A DNA stretch of 5,417 bases, taken from positions 1 through 5,417 of the forward strand of contig JAGCOI010000019.1 in assembly GCA_017645485.1 (NCBI GenBank), in the 5' to 3' direction. Both the position numbers and the translations under genes were made by a program. The notes under the pieces were generated by a model. That model was given only the letters and a program-made list of their open reading frames with translations, was not told the DNA's origin and made no database searches. This stretch comes from Alphaproteobacteria bacterium. GTDB taxonomy: Bacteria; Pseudomonadota; Alphaproteobacteria; RF32; CAG-239. Of the stretch, positions 3,790 through 5,417 are shown one piece after another. Every line of letters begins with the position of its first letter. Within the stretch, counting starts at the first letter, position 1.

Positions 3790-4533
3790 TCAATATTCGA
3801 TTTTGCTTAAATACAACCCTGCCGCGGGTGCCGTAACACCTGCGGCGGCGCGTTTTTTACCCTCTAATATTTTTTTAACGTCTTCGGGTTTTAAATGTCC
3901 GTCGCCAACCATTTTTAAGGTGCCGACCATATTTCGCACCTGATGATATAAAAACGATTTAGCCTCAACAATAAAATCTATTTCATCACCGTTTTGAACA
4001 ATATCAAGCTTATCAAGCGTTTTTAAGGGCGATTTTGCCTGACATCCCGCCCCTCTGAACGCGCTGAAATCATGATACCCCAACAAATATGCGGCACCTT
4101 CGCGCATTTTGTTAACATCTAACGGATAGTTCACATGCCACACCCTGTTTTCAAGCAAAACGGAACGTGCACGCCTGTTCAAAAGGCGGTATAAATAAGC
4201 ACGTTTTTTAGCTGAAAACCGTGCATGGAACGTATCGGGCACAATCTCAATATCAACAACGGCAACCGGGGCATTTACTTCGCGCAACTTTGCATTAAAA
4301 GCCTCGCGCAAATGGTATAAATCCATTTTTGTTTCTAAGTCAAAATGCGCCACCTGCGCCAAGGCATGCACACCGGCATCGGTTCGTCCGGCGGCAAAAA
4401 TTTCGGCATGATGAGCAGAAAAATCAAACAAAGCCTGCTCTAAATAGGCCTGAACACTATTACCCTCGTCTTGCCGTTGCCAGCCGACGAGGGTAGTTCC
4501 ATCATATTCTACGGTGATTTTGTAGCGCGCCAT
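3790..4533 (-). CDS. truA: tRNA pseudouridine(38-40) synthase TruA
   Basis: Converts uridines 38, 39 and 40 of the tRNA anticodon stem to pseudouridine. The 247-residue protein starts with YKITVEYDGTTLVGWQRQ (4-21), carries the catalytic Asp in AGRTDAGVHA (D52 within 48-57), RFSAKKRAYLYRL (105-117) with the active-site Tyr region, HDFSAFRG (154-161), FLYHQVRNMVG (194-204) with the conserved Arg200, and the C-terminal GLYLSKIEY. All family motifs are intact. The ATG at 4533 has AGGA seven bases before it and begins just before the first conserved strand. It starts 19 bases after the stop of the upstream oxidoreductase on the same strand, so the two are probably cotranscribed. It converges on hsp20. 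Confidence 0.96.
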   Translation of the reverse strand: MARYKITVEYDGTTLVGWQRQDEGNSVQAYLEQALFDFSAHHAEIFAAGRTDAGVHALAQVAHFDLETKMDLYHLREAFNAKLREVNAPVAVVDIEIVPDTFHARFSAKKRAYLYRLLNRRARSVLLENRVWHVNYPLDVNKMREGAAYLLGYHDFSAFRGAGCQAKSPLKTLDKLDIVQNGDEIDFIVEAKSFLYHQVRNMVGTLKMVGDGHLKPEDVKKILEGKKRAAAGVTAPAAGLYLSKIEY

Positions 4534-4552
4534 AACCGCTTCCTAAAAAAAA

Positions 4553-5417
4553 CTAAGCGGCTTTTAACATGGACGTTTGTTTTACAAAACCGAGTTTTCT
4601 TTGAATTTCCCAAATCACGCGCAAAGCTTCCAAAGCGGCCTCACCCGTTACGCGAGGTGTTGCTTTGCCTAATATGCAGTCAATAAAATGGCTTTGTTCT
4701 GCCATCAACGGTTGATTGGAGGGGATAAACAAGTGTTCTTCGCACCCTTTCACGCCGTAGTTCATCCATTCCGGAACGGCCTCTTTATTGATATAGGGCG
4801 AACGAGATTGCGTGCAAACATTAATGCTTTGATTGATAAAGTCCAAATCGATATAGGCTTCATCTGTGGTCACACACAGCGTTCTCACGCGCGATTGCGT
4901 AATGCGGCTGGCCGTCAAATTGGCCGTCACACCGTTTTCAAAAGAAATCAACGCCGAAATATAATCTTTACCTTCGGGTTTGTCTTGTGTTTTAACGTTC
5001 ATTGCCTCAACATTCACAACTTTTGATTTAACGAGAGATTGCACGACTTCCACATCATGAATCATCAAATCCATCGCCACATCAACGTCCAAAATACGTG
5101 CACTTGCGGCCGACATACGTTGCGCCGTAAGCGAGCGAATTTTTGAGGTATCCGCCAAAATTTTCGAAAGTTGTTCAATAGCCGGATTAAAGCGTTCAAT
5201 ATGCCCCACAAGCAAAACAACACCGCTCTTTTTAGCGGCTTTAATTAAACGATTGCATTCTTCTTCCGTTGTTGCAAGCGGTTTTTCAATCAAACAATGA
5301 ATACCGCGTTTCAAGAAAAATTCACCGACATCGGCGTGTGTAACAGATGTTGTGACCACGCTGACGGCATTAACATTTTGTGCCACTTCTTCAAGCGATG
5401 AAAAAGCCTTGATGCCA
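4553..5417 (-). CDS. Gfo/Idh/MocA-family oxidoreductase, GnnA-like (partial, 5' end outside window)
   Basis: NAD(P)-dependent sugar dehydrogenase fold; the last 287 residues are visible and the N-terminal GxGxxG nucleotide-binding turn lies beyond the right edge. Fragment residues show the family core: VNAVSVVTTSVTHADV (15-30), the cofactor motif IEKPLATT (43-50), VGHIERFNPA (70-79), and DLMIHDVEVV (116-125) with the expected catalytic His120. The following FENGVTANLTASRI and DEAYIDLDF segments resemble the subgroup related to UDP-N-acetylglucosamine 3-dehydrogenase (GnnA), often found with lpx genes in alphaproteobacteria. The substrate is therefore plausibly a UDP-sugar of lipid A or another envelope glycan, but this rests on subgroup memory. 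Reading frame is open to the edge; an internal GTG at 5386 is not the start. It leads into truA. Confidence 0.9.
   Translation of the reverse strand, partial: GIKAFSSLEEVAQNVNAVSVVTTSVTHADVGEFFLKRGIHCLIEKPLATTEEECNRLIKAAKKSGVVLLVGHIERFNPAIEQLSKILADTSKIRSLTAQRMSAASARILDVDVAMDLMIHDVEVVQSLVKSKVVNVEAMNVKTQDKPEGKDYISALISFENGVTANLTASRITQSRVRTLCVTTDEAYIDLDFINQSINVCTQSRSPYINKEAVPEWMNYGVKGCEEHLFIPSNQPLMAEQSHFIDCILGKATPRVTGEAALEALRVIWEIQRKLGFVKQTSMLKAA

Noticed and set aside
4688..5026. 112-codon plus-strand frame opposite the oxidoreductase
   Set aside because: It is a shadow of the well-supported Gfo/Idh/MocA coding frame and has no motifs of its own.

Overview
The window looks like chromosomal DNA from an A+T-rich alphaproteobacterium, probably an uncultured host-associated one. 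Evidence for this: an opacity-type outer-membrane protein with a Sec signal and a terminal Phe (so a Gram-negative); TrmB and TruA of ordinary proteobacterial type; a GnnA-like Gfo/Idh/MocA oxidoreductase of the kind often found in alphaproteobacterial lipid A clusters; and a cluster of GTCATTGCGAGG...GGCAATCT palindromic repeats. The taxonomic call is an inference from protein style, not from a marker gene.

Layout from left to right. 1-200: non-coding, relatively G+C-rich DNA with three related palindromic repeat units. 208-240: a bidirectional-looking terminator closing an outer-membrane barrel gene on the minus strand (263-847). 848-1056: a divergent promoter region. 1057-1374 (+): an unrecognised 105-residue protein that runs tail-to-tail, with overlapping stop codons, into trmB (1371-2096, minus). 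Upstream of trmB on the same strand is a SLOG/YpsA-like nucleotide-binding-fold protein (2173-2652, minus, TTG start). 2653-3054: a 402-base divergent intergenic region. Its left half is filled by nested inverted repeats that would fold, in the minus-strand transcript, into a long rod with internal hairpins. Its right half carries the promoter and leader of a heat-shock pair. 3055-3291 (+): a small Cys/His-motif protein. 3308-3784 (+): an Hsp20 small heat-shock protein. 3790-4533 (minus): truA, five bases from the hsp20 stop. 4553-5417 (minus): the C-terminal part of a GnnA-like oxidoreductase, cut by the right edge and read into truA.

The most interesting object is the leader between a TATAAT box (2879-2884, minus) and the SLOG start codon (2652). 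An outer 11-bp helix, a 19-position helix, a 10-bp hairpin and smaller hairpins can be drawn by hand. Several helices need G-U pairs that exist only in the minus-strand RNA. A competing 8-bp helix is followed by GC and six Ts, which suggests an attenuator or riboswitch-like choice, or a stand-alone small RNA. I match it to no known RNA class. A second candidate is the hsp20 leader, where a UCUUUU stretch can pair with the AGGAGA Shine-Dalgarno like a fourU thermometer.

Functionally the window mixes tRNA modification (TrmB, TruA), envelope (barrel protein, GnnA-like enzyme) and proteostasis (Hsp20 with its small partner). Apart from the two probable operons (3055-3784 and 5417-3790) the genes seem to be independent transcription units.
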